DNA of 64,000 nucleotides, from assembly GCA_028280515.1 (NCBI GenBank), contig JANQLP010000093.1, positions 1 through 64,000 of the forward strand. Reading direction: 5' to 3'. The notes beneath the pieces are model-generated. The model had not been told where the DNA came from. It saw nothing but the letters and a program-made list of their open reading frames with translations, and made no database searches. A program made the position numbers and the translations under genes. The stretch is from Hyphomicrobiales bacterium (GTDB lineage Bacteria > Pseudomonadota > Alphaproteobacteria > Rhizobiales > Methyloligellaceae). How positions within the stretch are numbered: position 1 is the first letter of the stretch; each line of letters opens with the position of its first letter. Shown here one piece after another: positions 33,976 through 42,120 of this stretch.

Positions 33976-35111
33976 GCCCCCGCCATCTCGCCCATTCCCC
34001 GGAACACCTGAAGGCGTTCCCTGGGCAACGCGATTGTCAGTTTGGCGCCACGTTCGATCTTGTAGTCACGCATCAGGTTGATCGAGAAATCCGCGATCAG
34101 CTGCTCCTCGCTTTCTCCCGCGACATCGAGCGTTGCGCGGCAGAAAGATCCCAGAAACTCGACATCCCGGATGGCCATGGCGAACTTGTTCGACCGGGCC
34201 CTGCCGGCGTCGCGGACGGCGACGTCTTCGGGACGAATGCACACGACCACGCTGTCGCCCGTTTTGAATTCGGAGGCCGAACCGTCGACGGCGATATCCA
34301 TAGGCCCGACCTTGACGCGTCCTTTGCGCGTGACCTTGCCGTGCAGGAAGTTCATCGCACCGATGAAGTCCGCAACATACGCGCTGACCGGATTGCGGTA
34401 GATTTCCATAGGCGTGCCGGTCTGCTCGATCTCGCCATCGCCCATCACCACGATCCGGTCGGCCATGGACAGCGCCTCCTCCTGATCGTGAGTGACCATG
34501 ATGGTGGTGATGTCCAAGGAGCGCTGCAGATCCTTCATTTCATGGCGCAGGCGTTCACGCACCTTGGCATCGAGCGCGCTCAACGGCTCGTCGAGCAGCA
34601 ACATGCCGGGTGAGGTCGCCAGCGCGCGCGCCAGCGCGACGCGTTGCTGCTGGCCACCCGAGAGTGCCGCCGGATACTTGCCGCCCGATCCCGTCAAACC
34701 GACGAGCGCCAGCAGTTCTTCAACCCGGTCGTTGACCGCTTTGCGCCCCACCTTCCGGTTGACCAGGCCGTAGGCGATGTTGCGTTCGACCGTGAGATTC
34801 GGAAACAGGGCGTAGGACTGAAAGACGATGCCGAAATCCCGCTCGGCAGGCGGCACGTCGGAAATATCCCGGCCCTTCTGATAGATGCGGCCCGACGTCT
34901 GAAAATCGAGACCGGCAATCGCCCGAAGCAACGTGGTCTTGCCGCAACCAGACGGTCCGAGAAAACAGACGAACTCGCCTTCATTGATTTCGAGCGAGAC
35001 GTCGTCCAATGCGACAAAGTCGCCAAACTTCTTCGTGACGTTCCTGATCTCAAGGAACGGTCGCCGTGGCTCGTTCTTTTCTGACGCATTCCTGGCCGGC
35101 CTGCGGGCCAT
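33972..35111 (-). CDS. phnT2: ABC-transporter ATPase, 2-aminoethylphosphonate type
   Basis: A 379-residue ATP-binding subunit. Walker A is GPSGCGKTTLLRAIAG near residue 53, the signature is LSGGQQQRVALARAL near 149, Walker B is MLLLDEPLSALD and the switch His is in IMVTHDQEEALSMAD. A C-terminal TOBE regulatory domain follows (about 300-379, with VVCIRPEDVAVRD). The preceding gap of 68 bases to the binding-protein gene contains a strong terminator, so the ATPase and permease should be expressed at a lower level. Coupling to the fused permease is by a 4-base overlap. Confidence 0.9.
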   Translation of the reverse strand: MARRPARNASEKNEPRRPFLEIRNVTKKFGDFVALDDVSLEINEGEFVCFLGPSGCGKTTLLRAIAGLDFQTSGRIYQKGRDISDVPPAERDFGIVFQSYALFPNLTVERNIAYGLVNRKVGRKAVNDRVEELLALVGLTGSGGKYPAALSGGQQQRVALARALATSPGMLLLDEPLSALDAKVRERLRHEMKDLQRSLDITTIMVTHDQEEALSMADRIVVMGDGEIEQTGTPMEIYRNPVSAYVADFIGAMNFLHGKVTRKGRVKVGPMDIAVDGSASEFKTGDSVVVCIRPEDVAVRDAGRARSNKFAMAIRDVEFLGSFCRATLDVAGESEEQLIADFSINLMRDYKIERGAKLTIALPRERLQVFRGMGEMAGA

Positions 35112-35128
35112 CTGCCAATCCCCCCAAC

Positions 35129-35165
35129 AAAAAACCCCCGGCCAGTCTAACGCGGGCCGGGGGCT
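35129..35165 (-). terminator. Attenuating terminator between the binding-protein and ATPase genes
   Basis: Minus strand: GCCCCCGGCC...GGCCGGGGG stem with an 11-base loop, followed by TTTTTTG. It lies 15 bases after the binding-protein stop. A terminator at this place commonly sets a high ratio of binding protein to membrane subunits. Confidence 0.88.
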
Positions 35166-35179
35166 TCAGATCAAACCAT

Positions 35180-36220
35180 CTATTTCTTCTTTGGCTCGGA
35201 CTTCGAGTCGTAACGCTTCTTCCACTCGGCGAGGATGCGCTTGCGGTTCTGCGCCGCCCAGGAAAAGTCGTTCTTGATCATCTTTTTCTCGATGCCTTCG
35301 GGGAAGTACTTCACCGGCTTGGCGACACCCGGATAGGCAACGACGGCATACGCCTCGTTGTACATCACGTTGGTGTCCTTGGCGACGGACCAGTCGGCAA
35401 ACTTCTTCGCGGCTTCGGCGTTCTTCGCGCCTTTCACCAGTGCAAAGCTCTCCAGGTCCCAGCCGACGCCTTCGCTCGGCGCAACGGTCAGCACCGGCGC
35501 GCCCGCCTCCTTCAGCTGAGCACCCTTGTAGGCGAACGAAACGCCGATCGGGAATTCGCCCTTGCCGGCCATCTTGCACGGCTTGGAGCCGGAGTGGGTG
35601 TAGAGGCCGATGTTCTGATGGAGATCGTCCATGAACTTCCAGGCCTTCTCCTCACCCCACATCTGAATCCAGCTCGACACATCGAGAAAGCCGGTGCCGG
35701 AGGATGCCGGGTTCGGCATAACGATATGCCCCTTGTAGACCGGCTTGGTGAGGTCCGCCCAACTCTTCGGAATCGGCAGGTTCTTGGCTTTCGCCTCAGC
35801 CGTATTCACGCAGATCGACGCGATCCAGGCGCGCTGTCCGACCCAGGACGGCGGCGTGTCAGTGTCAACGAACTTCGGCTCGAGCTTCTCCACCCCCTTC
35901 GGCGCATACGGCTCCAGCATATCCGCGTCCTTGAGAAGCAGAAGGCTGGTGGCCGCCAGGCCCCAGACGATGTCCGCCGGTGTGTTCTTCCCTTCGGCGA
36001 GCAGCTTGGCCGTCATGATGCCGGTCGAGTCGCGCACCCACTTGATCTTGATTCCGGGATGCTTCGCCTCAAAGGCCTTTGCGAACCCGTTGAGTTCCTC
36101 CGGCTCGACCGCGGTGTAGACAATGAGCTCGTCCGCCTTCGCGGTGCCAGCGAGGACCGACCCGGCGAGGACGGCCCCGAAAACTGTCAAACTCAAACGC
36201 TTAAGAAAACCCGACTTCAT
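35180..36220 (-). CDS. phnS2: Periplasmic 2-aminoethylphosphonate-type binding protein
   Basis: A 346-residue exported solute-binding protein. The signal peptide MKSGFLKRLSLTVFGAVLAG ends with a SVLAGTAKADE cleavage site near residue 29. The mature part is of the Fe/thiamine-type fold; the family signature IKIKWVRDSTGIMTAKLLAE is near residue 57, followed by GLAATSLLLLKDADMLEPY and VMPNPASSGTGFLDVSSW. These are close to the putative 2-aminoethylphosphonate-binding protein family. Ligand specificity is inferred from sequence likeness and the fused permease. GGGAGGAAG sets the ATG at 36220. It is the first gene of the transporter operon. Confidence 0.88.
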   Translation of the reverse strand: MKSGFLKRLSLTVFGAVLAGSVLAGTAKADELIVYTAVEPEELNGFAKAFEAKHPGIKIKWVRDSTGIMTAKLLAEGKNTPADIVWGLAATSLLLLKDADMLEPYAPKGVEKLEPKFVDTDTPPSWVGQRAWIASICVNTAEAKAKNLPIPKSWADLTKPVYKGHIVMPNPASSGTGFLDVSSWIQMWGEEKAWKFMDDLHQNIGLYTHSGSKPCKMAGKGEFPIGVSFAYKGAQLKEAGAPVLTVAPSEGVGWDLESFALVKGAKNAEAAKKFADWSVAKDTNVMYNEAYAVVAYPGVAKPVKYFPEGIEKKMIKNDFSWAAQNRKRILAEWKKRYDSKSEPKKK

Positions 36221-36574
36221 ATGCTTCCTCCCTTTTTTCGCTCCCGCTTCATTCTCCGCGGGCAACCTGGAATCGTTGCTGGTGGCTTTTGCTGCTAGTG
36301 ATCTCGCATTCAATCGTCGGAACCGCCTGCTATTGCAGCCCTCTGTGACAGCCAGATGACACTCTGGCGCACAACGTGTTTGCCCGCACTCCCCGGCCCG
36401 GCTGAAATGATCACACACGCAACAGTGGTGTCCTAGTTAATTCCTCACAACCGTCCGGAGCTTCGTTCAATGCCCCAGATTCTCGCAATACGACCGTATT
36501 GCTTGACCAATGAGAAAGCGCGCGAGTACCATAAGTCAAATCATGTGATCTAATGGCATCCATAGGCGCTGTCG
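36221..36574. promoter_or_regulatory. Divergent promoter region of the transporter and LysR genes with an inverted repeat
   Basis: These 354 bases separate the binding-protein gene from the LysR gene and contain no frame that looks coding. At 36485-36502 there is a perfect inverted repeat, GCAATAC-GACC-GTATTGC, 73 bases before the LysR start. A LysR-type regulator binding there would fit autoregulation; the exact T-N11-A spacing is not met. Confidence 0.6.
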
Positions 36575-37459
36575 ATGTATTACTATCAGCTTCGTGCATT
36601 TCATGCCGTCGCGACCTATGGCGGCTTCTCCAAGGCGGCCCGACAACTCAATATCTCCCAGCCGGCAATTTCCGACCAGGTTCGCAAACTCGAAGGCTGG
36701 TTCAACATCCGCCTGTTCGAGCGCAAGCGCAGATCGGTCGTTCCAACAGAGTTGGGCCTGCGGTTGTTCGAGCTCACCAAGCGCATGTTCGAGCTGGAAA
36801 AGGAGGCTGTCGAACTGCTCTCGGAGAGCGAGGCGCTGCGTACCGGTTCGCTTCGCATGGCAGCGGATGCACCGCTGCACTCGGTGAACCTCATCGGTGC
36901 GTTCCGCGAGGCTTATCCGGGCATCTCGATCAAGCTGAGCATCGGCAACGCCGACGACGTGTTGTCGTGGCTGTTCGATTTCAATGCGGACGTCGCCGTT
37001 CTGGCCGATGTGCCGGACGACCCGCGGCTTGAGAGCATGCCGCTGCGGACCGACCCCCTCGTCGCCTTCGTTCCCAAGACACATCCCTGGGCCAAGCGGC
37101 GGGCCATCACGCTGAAAGAGTTGTGCTCGGAGCCGCTCGTCATGCGTGAGCACGGCTCGAAAACCCGGCTGACATTCGAGAAAGAGCTTGAGGCGAAGCA
37201 ACTTTCAATCGAAATCTCGATCGAGGCGGAAGGACGAGCCGCGGCGCGCGAGGCGGTTGCGGCAGGCATCGGTGTCGGGGTGGTTTCGAAGGCCGACTTC
37301 GGTTTCGACTCGCGACTGACATCGATCACGCTGAGCGACTGCAAGGGGTCGATGACGGAGAATCTCGTCTGCCTCAAGGAGCGCGCCAAGCTCAGAACGG
37401 TCGCCGCTTTCTGGGACATCGCCACAAAGCACAGAAAACCGCATGCCCCCGAGGCCTGA
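36575..37459 (+). CDS. LysR-family transcriptional regulator
   Basis: A 294-residue LTTR. The N-terminal winged HTH (MYYYQLRAFHAVATYGGFSK, then AARQLNISQPAISDQVRKLE) is followed by a linker helix and a type-2 periplasmic-binding effector domain from about residue 90. The effector domain has LRMAADAPLHSVNLIGAFREA, AFVPKTHPWA and VAAGIGVGVVSKADFGFD. Its position divergent from the phosphonate-type binding-protein gene makes it the probable regulator of that transporter, and perhaps of the convergent catabolic operon. The inducer is likely the transported ligand or a breakdown intermediate, by inference only. Confidence 0.92.
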   Translation: MYYYQLRAFHAVATYGGFSKAARQLNISQPAISDQVRKLEGWFNIRLFERKRRSVVPTELGLRLFELTKRMFELEKEAVELLSESEALRTGSLRMAADAPLHSVNLIGAFREAYPGISIKLSIGNADDVLSWLFDFNADVAVLADVPDDPRLESMPLRTDPLVAFVPKTHPWAKRRAITLKELCSEPLVMREHGSKTRLTFEKELEAKQLSIEISIEAEGRAAAREAVAAGIGVGVVSKADFGFDSRLTSITLSDCKGSMTENLVCLKERAKLRTVAAFWDIATKHRKPHAPEA

Positions 37460-37474
37460 CCGGACCCTGTCACA

Positions 37475-38335
37475 ATGGGTCTGACGATCGCGGCCATCGT
37501 GCTGCTGTCGGCAGCCATCCACCCGATCTGGAACCTCCTCCTCAAGCAAGAACCGGATACGCAACTGGGCTATCTGGGGCTGACGAGCGTTGTCGCCGCA
37601 TGCGGTCTGGTTCACAGTCTGCTTGCGGGGTCCGACCTGTGGGCCGCCGGCGCCGTCATTCCGCTGATTTTCCTGTCATGGTGCGGACAGATCCTCTACG
37701 GCACCTGCCTCACGGCAACGTTGAGCCGCGGCGATCTCTCGGCCTATTACCCCATCATCCGCGCATCGCCGGTGTTCATTGTTCTGGTGGGTGTGACCGC
37801 GCTGGGCGCGACCTATTCGCTCTACGTCCTGCTCGGGATCGCCATGGCCGTTGCCGGTGCGTTCCTGTTGCTGTACCGGCGCGGCACGCATTTCCTCGAT
37901 GACCCGCGCACGCTCACGCTTGCGCTTCTGGCGATGTCCGGCACCGGTATCTATTCGATTGCCGATGCCCGCCTCATGGAAACGCTCGATCCACAGGTCC
38001 AGTTGTTCTGGGTGGAATCCCTTCTGGTGCCTGTTTATCTGATGCTGTTTCTGCAGCGCCGCACCCACACACGGTATGAGGACGGCCGGTCCATTGCCCG
38101 CCAGACGGTGATGCTGGTCATTCCCGGCGTCATGGCCTACGCCTCCTACTATCTCATTCTCATGGCCTATCAGATGGGGGGCGAAGTCGCCGCCGTGACC
38201 TCCGTCCGGCAGGCGTCCATCCCCATATCCGTGATGCTCGGCGGTTTTTTTCTGCGCGAGGGCGCAATCGCTCGCAGACTGTTCGCGGCAACGTTACTGG
38301 CCGCGGGGATCATCGTGATTATCCTGTTCGGGTAG
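37475..38335 (+). CDS. EamA-like membrane transporter
   Basis: A 286-residue protein with about ten hydrophobic helices in two repeats, from MGLTIAAIVLLSAAIHPIWNLLL to FAATLLAAGIIVIILFG. Each half carries the EamA signature with a small-residue loop, e.g. YPIIRASPVFIVLVGVTALGA and VTSVRQASIPISVMLGGFF. It lies 15 bases after the LysR stop on the same strand, so both genes are likely co-transcribed, and the next gene starts 1 base after its stop codon. An exporter for a by-product such as an amine or a toxic aldehyde intermediate is a possibility. Confidence 0.88.
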   Translation: MGLTIAAIVLLSAAIHPIWNLLLKQEPDTQLGYLGLTSVVAACGLVHSLLAGSDLWAAGAVIPLIFLSWCGQILYGTCLTATLSRGDLSAYYPIIRASPVFIVLVGVTALGATYSLYVLLGIAMAVAGAFLLLYRRGTHFLDDPRTLTLALLAMSGTGIYSIADARLMETLDPQVQLFWVESLLVPVYLMLFLQRRTHTRYEDGRSIARQTVMLVIPGVMAYASYYLILMAYQMGGEVAAVTSVRQASIPISVMLGGFFLREGAIARRLFAATLLAAGIIVIILFG

Positions 38336-38336
38336 G

Positions 38337-38507
38337 ATGACCACGCATTTCGCACAAATCGACGCACCCGCGCCGCAGCCCGTTCCCTTCACGGTCCGCA
38401 GGCAGGAGGGCCCGTTTCGCGAGTTGGACCTGCTCGCCATCGGCACGGTGCTGCTTGTCGTCATGGTGATCCTCGGCTTCCGCCGCCTGTTCAGGAAGCG
38501 GGACTAG
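38337..38507 (+). CDS. Small single-pass membrane peptide coupled to the transporter
   Basis: A 56-codon open frame starts with ATG one base after the transporter stop codon, ATGACCACGCATTTC. The peptide begins MTTHFAQIDAPAPQPVPFTV, has a helix of about 18 residues (LDLLAIGTVLLVVMVILGF) and ends RRLFRKRD, a positive-inside tail. Amino-acid usage and hydrophobic layout look like a genuine small membrane protein, and the position suggests translational coupling. Its stop overlaps that of the convergent flavoenzyme gene by 4 bases. No family recognised. It could be chance in a GC-rich sequence. Confidence 0.5.
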   Translation: MTTHFAQIDAPAPQPVPFTVRRQEGPFRELDLLAIGTVLLVVMVILGFRRLFRKRD

Positions 38508-40951
38508 GCTTTCACCCGTTTCAGTTTCGGATCGTACGGCGTGCGCAGATGCGCCTTTGCCGGAACGATATCGCCGGCAATATCGATGTCGAACGCGCCA
38601 CCTTCGATGAACGCCCGGTCCACGCCTCCATCGTCGTGCACGTATCCGAGGCCGACCGCCCCGCCAAGGGTATGCCCGTAGGCAGCTGATTCGATCTCGC
38701 CGACCGGTTTCCCGTCGCGCAGAATCAACTCGCCGCCCCACAGCACGGGATTGGGGTCTTTGAGCACAAAGAGCGCAATGCGGCGGCTGAGGGGCCCTTC
38801 TTTCCTTTTCATGAGCGCATCGCGCCCGATGAAGCCGTGGTTCTCGAAGTCGACCGCAAAACCAAGCCCCGCCTCGAATGGCGTGATGTCCGGCGTCAGC
38901 TCATGTCCCCAGGACCGGTAGGCCTTCTCGATCCTCAGGGATTCCAGGGCGTAGTAACCGACGTGGACGAGACCATGCGCCTCACCCGCCGCGACAAGGT
39001 CGTCGTAGACACCGGTCGCACACTCGACCGGCACATAGAGCTCCCAGCCCAGTTCGCCGACATAGGTCATGCGGCTGGCCCGAACCCTGGCCTGCCCCAG
39101 CGAGATTTCGCGGCTGGTGGCAAACGGAAAGCCATCATTCGACAGATCGTCCGGCGTGAGTGCGGAGAGGACATTCCGCGATTGCGGGCCCATCACCGCG
39201 AACACCGCGAGGGACGCGGTGATGTCGGTGACCGTGACGTTGGCTCCCGCGCCGAGATTTCGCATGATCCAGTCGCGGTCCCGGTTCACCTGCGCCGAGC
39301 CCGTGACGAGCAGAAACCGATCATGGCCGAGCCGGGTGACGGTGAGGTCGCTTTCGTACCCGCCGCGCGTATTCAGCATGGCCGTATAGACGCAGCATCC
39401 CGGCTCCACCGCAACGCTGTTCGCGCACAGGCGTTGGAGTTCGGCCTCCGCATCGCGGCCCTGAACCAGGAGCTTGCCGAACGAGGACAGGTCGAACAAG
39501 CCGACGGCCTCGCGCACCGCCCGGTGTTCGGCGGCCGCGTTCTCAAACCAGTTCTGCCGGCCGAACGCGTAGTCCATCTCCGGCGTCTGCCCGTCCCCGG
39601 CATACCAGAGCGGGCGCTCCCACCCCATGCGGGTCCCGAAGCATGCGCCATGTTTCTTCAGCCGGTCATAAACCGGAGAGCACCTTAAGCGGCGACCGGA
39701 GACCAGCTCCATGTTGGGCCAGGGCATGGCGTAGTGCAGCCCGAGCGTTTCCCTGACGCGTTCTTCCAGCCACGCCTCGTTGGCATGGTGGGCGCCGAAC
39801 CGGCGGATATCGACGGGCCAGACATCGGACGTCGGCGCGCCCTCCACCATCCACTCGGCAAGCGCCTTGCCCGCCCCGCCCGCACTGGCAATCCCCATGG
39901 AGTTGAAGCCGGCGCACACGAAGTAGTTCCTTACCTCCGGCGCCTCGCCGAGAATGAAGTAACCGTCCGAGGTGAAGCTCTCCGGACCATTGATGAACTG
40001 CTTGATTTCCGCGGTCTCGAGGGCGGGCACCCGGATCAGCGCGTTTTCCATCAGGATTTCGAACTGGTCCCAATCGTCCTCGAGCAGCGTGAACTCGAAA
40101 TCGTCCGGGATCGGCGTTTCTTTCCACGGCTTGGCCTCGGGCTCGAAGCCACCCATGACGAGGCCGCCCACTTCCTCCTTGAAATAGATGTATCCGTCCG
40201 GATCGCGCAGGCACGGCAAATCCGGATCGACGCCGTCGATGAGTCCCGTCACGATGTAAAAGTGCTCGCACGAATAAAGCGGCACGTTCACGCCGGCGAG
40301 GCGGCCAAACTGGCGCGCCCACTGGCCGGCCGCGTTCACCACATATTCGCAAGCGATGTCGCCCGCGCCCGTGCAAACCTTCTTGACCGCGCCATTGTCC
40401 AACTCGACACCCGTGACACGCACCTTCTCGAAAATCTGCGCGCCGCCGGCCCGCGCGCCTTTCGCCAGCGCCTGGGTCAAATCCGCCGGATTGGCCTTCC
40501 CGTCGCCTGGCAGCCAGACACCGCCTTCGAGATCCTTCGTCTCCATGACGGGCCATTTCTCGCCCGCCTCCCGGGCCGAGATCACTTCCGCCTCGACGCC
40601 GTAGGCGCGCGCCTTGGCCGCGACGCGTTTCAGAACCGTCATGCGTTCCCTCGTGCGGGCGATGCTGAGGCTGCCGCATGCCTTCCAGCCCGTGGCCTGG
40701 CCGGTCTCTGCCTCGAGCTCCGCATAGAGGCGGGTCGAGTATTCGATGAGGCGCGTCAGGTTCTCGTGGTTACGAAGCTGGCCGACAAGCCCGGCCGCGT
40801 GCCAGGTCGTGCCGCCGCTCAGGCGGCCCTGCTCCAGCAGGACCACGTCCTTCCAGCCGAGTTTGGTCAGGTGATAGGCGACCGAGCAACCGGCGATACC
40901 GCCGCCGACGACGACAATGCGCGCCTGCGTTGGCAGCGGTTTGTCGCTCAT
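38504..40951 (-). CDS. FAD-dependent dehydrogenase of the dimethylglycine/sarcosine dehydrogenase family
   Basis: An 815-residue two-part enzyme. The N-terminal FAD domain has IVVVGGGIAGCSVAYHLTKLG near residue 12 and the His of covalent-flavin type enzymes in SGGTTWHAAGLVGQLRNHEN near residue 50. From about residue 430 the C-terminal half is an aminomethyltransferase (GcvT)-like folate-binding domain with RREIAFPDLSSF-like and YVGELGWELYVP motifs. Family members demethylate N-methyl amino compounds and pass the formaldehyde unit to tetrahydrofolate. It is the third gene of a coupled operon with iron alcohol and aldehyde dehydrogenases (4-base overlaps). Substrate could be an N-methylated amino acid, betaine derivative or N-methyl aminoethylphosphonate. 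Confidence 0.88.
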   Translation of the reverse strand: MSDKPLPTQARIVVVGGGIAGCSVAYHLTKLGWKDVVLLEQGRLSGGTTWHAAGLVGQLRNHENLTRLIEYSTRLYAELEAETGQATGWKACGSLSIARTRERMTVLKRVAAKARAYGVEAEVISAREAGEKWPVMETKDLEGGVWLPGDGKANPADLTQALAKGARAGGAQIFEKVRVTGVELDNGAVKKVCTGAGDIACEYVVNAAGQWARQFGRLAGVNVPLYSCEHFYIVTGLIDGVDPDLPCLRDPDGYIYFKEEVGGLVMGGFEPEAKPWKETPIPDDFEFTLLEDDWDQFEILMENALIRVPALETAEIKQFINGPESFTSDGYFILGEAPEVRNYFVCAGFNSMGIASAGGAGKALAEWMVEGAPTSDVWPVDIRRFGAHHANEAWLEERVRETLGLHYAMPWPNMELVSGRRLRCSPVYDRLKKHGACFGTRMGWERPLWYAGDGQTPEMDYAFGRQNWFENAAAEHRAVREAVGLFDLSSFGKLLVQGRDAEAELQRLCANSVAVEPGCCVYTAMLNTRGGYESDLTVTRLGHDRFLLVTGSAQVNRDRDWIMRNLGAGANVTVTDITASLAVFAVMGPQSRNVLSALTPDDLSNDGFPFATSREISLGQARVRASRMTYVGELGWELYVPVECATGVYDDLVAAGEAHGLVHVGYYALESLRIEKAYRSWGHELTPDITPFEAGLGFAVDFENHGFIGRDALMKRKEGPLSRRIALFVLKDPNPVLWGGELILRDGKPVGEIESAAYGHTLGGAVGLGYVHDDGGVDRAFIEGGAFDIDIAGDIVPAKAHLRTPYDPKLKRVKA

Positions 40952-42120
40952 CCGAGATCGCCCCGGCAGGCCTTGCGGAAAATGTCGGCATAGGTTTCGG
41001 CGTCGTGCCGGACGGGGTTGCCTGCGGCGCACGGATCGTCGATCGAACGCACACCCAGCGCATCCGCCGCGTCGACCGGCACATCGATGTCTGCCAGCGT
41101 GTTGGGGATGCCCACGCTTGCGCGGTATTCCATCAGCCAGTCGAACGTTTTTTCGAAATCCGGCCGCTCGTGTCCGAGCGTGCGTCCGATCTGCGCCATC
41201 TTGTCCTCGATCGCGGCGCGGTTCGCCCGGACCACATATGGCATCACGATCGCATTGGTGAGCCCGTGGTGGGTGTCGTAAGCCGCGCCAATGCTGTGCG
41301 AGAGCGCGTGCACGCCGCCGAGCCCCTTCTGGAAGGCAACCGCGCCCATGGACGCCACGGCCATCATATGGCTGCGGGCTTCGAGGTTGCCGCCGTCGCG
41401 CACCGCTTGCGCGAGATGTTCCGCCGCCAGACGCATCCCCTCGAGCGCGATGCCATCGGCCATGGGATGATAGCCCGGCGCGCAGAAGGCCTCGAAGCAA
41501 TGCACGAACGCATCGAAGCCGGTCGCCGCGGTCAGATGGGGCGGCAGGCCACGGGTGAGTTCCGGATCGCACAAGGCAACCGCCGGCATCATGGACGGAT
41601 GGAAGATGACTTTCTTGGTCTGCGTATCCTCGTTGGAGATGACGCTGGCGCGCCCCACCTCGGACCCCGTGCCCGCCGTGGTCGGCACGGCAATGACCGG
41701 CGCCACACCGTCCGTCCGCGCGCGCCGCCAGTTGTCGCCGACATCCTCGAAATCCCAGATCGGCCGGTCCTGACCCGCCATGAAGGCAATCGCCTTGCCC
41801 GCATCGAGGCCGCTGCCACCGCCGAATGCGATGACACCGTCATGGCCACCGTCGCGATAGGCTTTCAGACCCGCCTCAACATTTCCGGACGTCGGATTGC
41901 CCTTTACACCGGCGAAGACCGCCACATCGATGTCACGCTCTTCAAGCAACGCCAACGTGTCTTGTACCAGCGCCGTATCTTTCAACCCTTCGTCGGTCAC
42001 CAGCAAAGGCCGTGTCATGCCCAGACCCGCGGACAGTTTCGGCAGCCGCGCGATCGCGCCGACGCCGAAGACGACGCGGGTCGGATAGTTCCACTGGCGA
42101 ATGTCGGTCACGCTCGTCAT
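40948..42120 (-). CDS. Iron-containing alcohol dehydrogenase
   Basis: A 390-residue group III alcohol dehydrogenase. The NAD-binding part has VIAFGGGSGLDAGKAIAFMA near residue 92, VIAVPTTAGTGSEVGRASV and DPELTRGLPPHLTAATGFDA. Metal ligands lie in AATGFDAFVHCFEAFCAPG and GVHALSHSIGAAYDTHHGL; the last has the HxxxH pattern. The protein starts MTSVTDIRQWNYPTRVVFG. It overlaps both neighbours by 4 bases and thus is tightly co-expressed with the aldehyde dehydrogenase and flavoenzyme. Likely it interconverts an alcohol and aldehyde that the next enzyme oxidises. Specific substrate unknown. Confidence 0.92.
   Translation of the reverse strand: MTSVTDIRQWNYPTRVVFGVGAIARLPKLSAGLGMTRPLLVTDEGLKDTALVQDTLALLEERDIDVAVFAGVKGNPTSGNVEAGLKAYRDGGHDGVIAFGGGSGLDAGKAIAFMAGQDRPIWDFEDVGDNWRRARTDGVAPVIAVPTTAGTGSEVGRASVISNEDTQTKKVIFHPSMMPAVALCDPELTRGLPPHLTAATGFDAFVHCFEAFCAPGYHPMADGIALEGMRLAAEHLAQAVRDGGNLEARSHMMAVASMGAVAFQKGLGGVHALSHSIGAAYDTHHGLTNAIVMPYVVRANRAAIEDKMAQIGRTLGHERPDFEKTFDWLMEYRASVGIPNTLADIDVPVDAADALGVRSIDDPCAAGNPVRHDAETYADIFRKACRGDLG

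Noticed and set aside
32269-34011. 580-codon plus-strand frame opposite the fused permease
   Set aside because: His/Arg/Gln-rich antisense shadow of a well-supported membrane protein.
36485-36502. Classical LysR T-N11-A box
   Set aside because: The inverted repeat is clear but its spacing gives T-N8-A, so I report only an inverted repeat.
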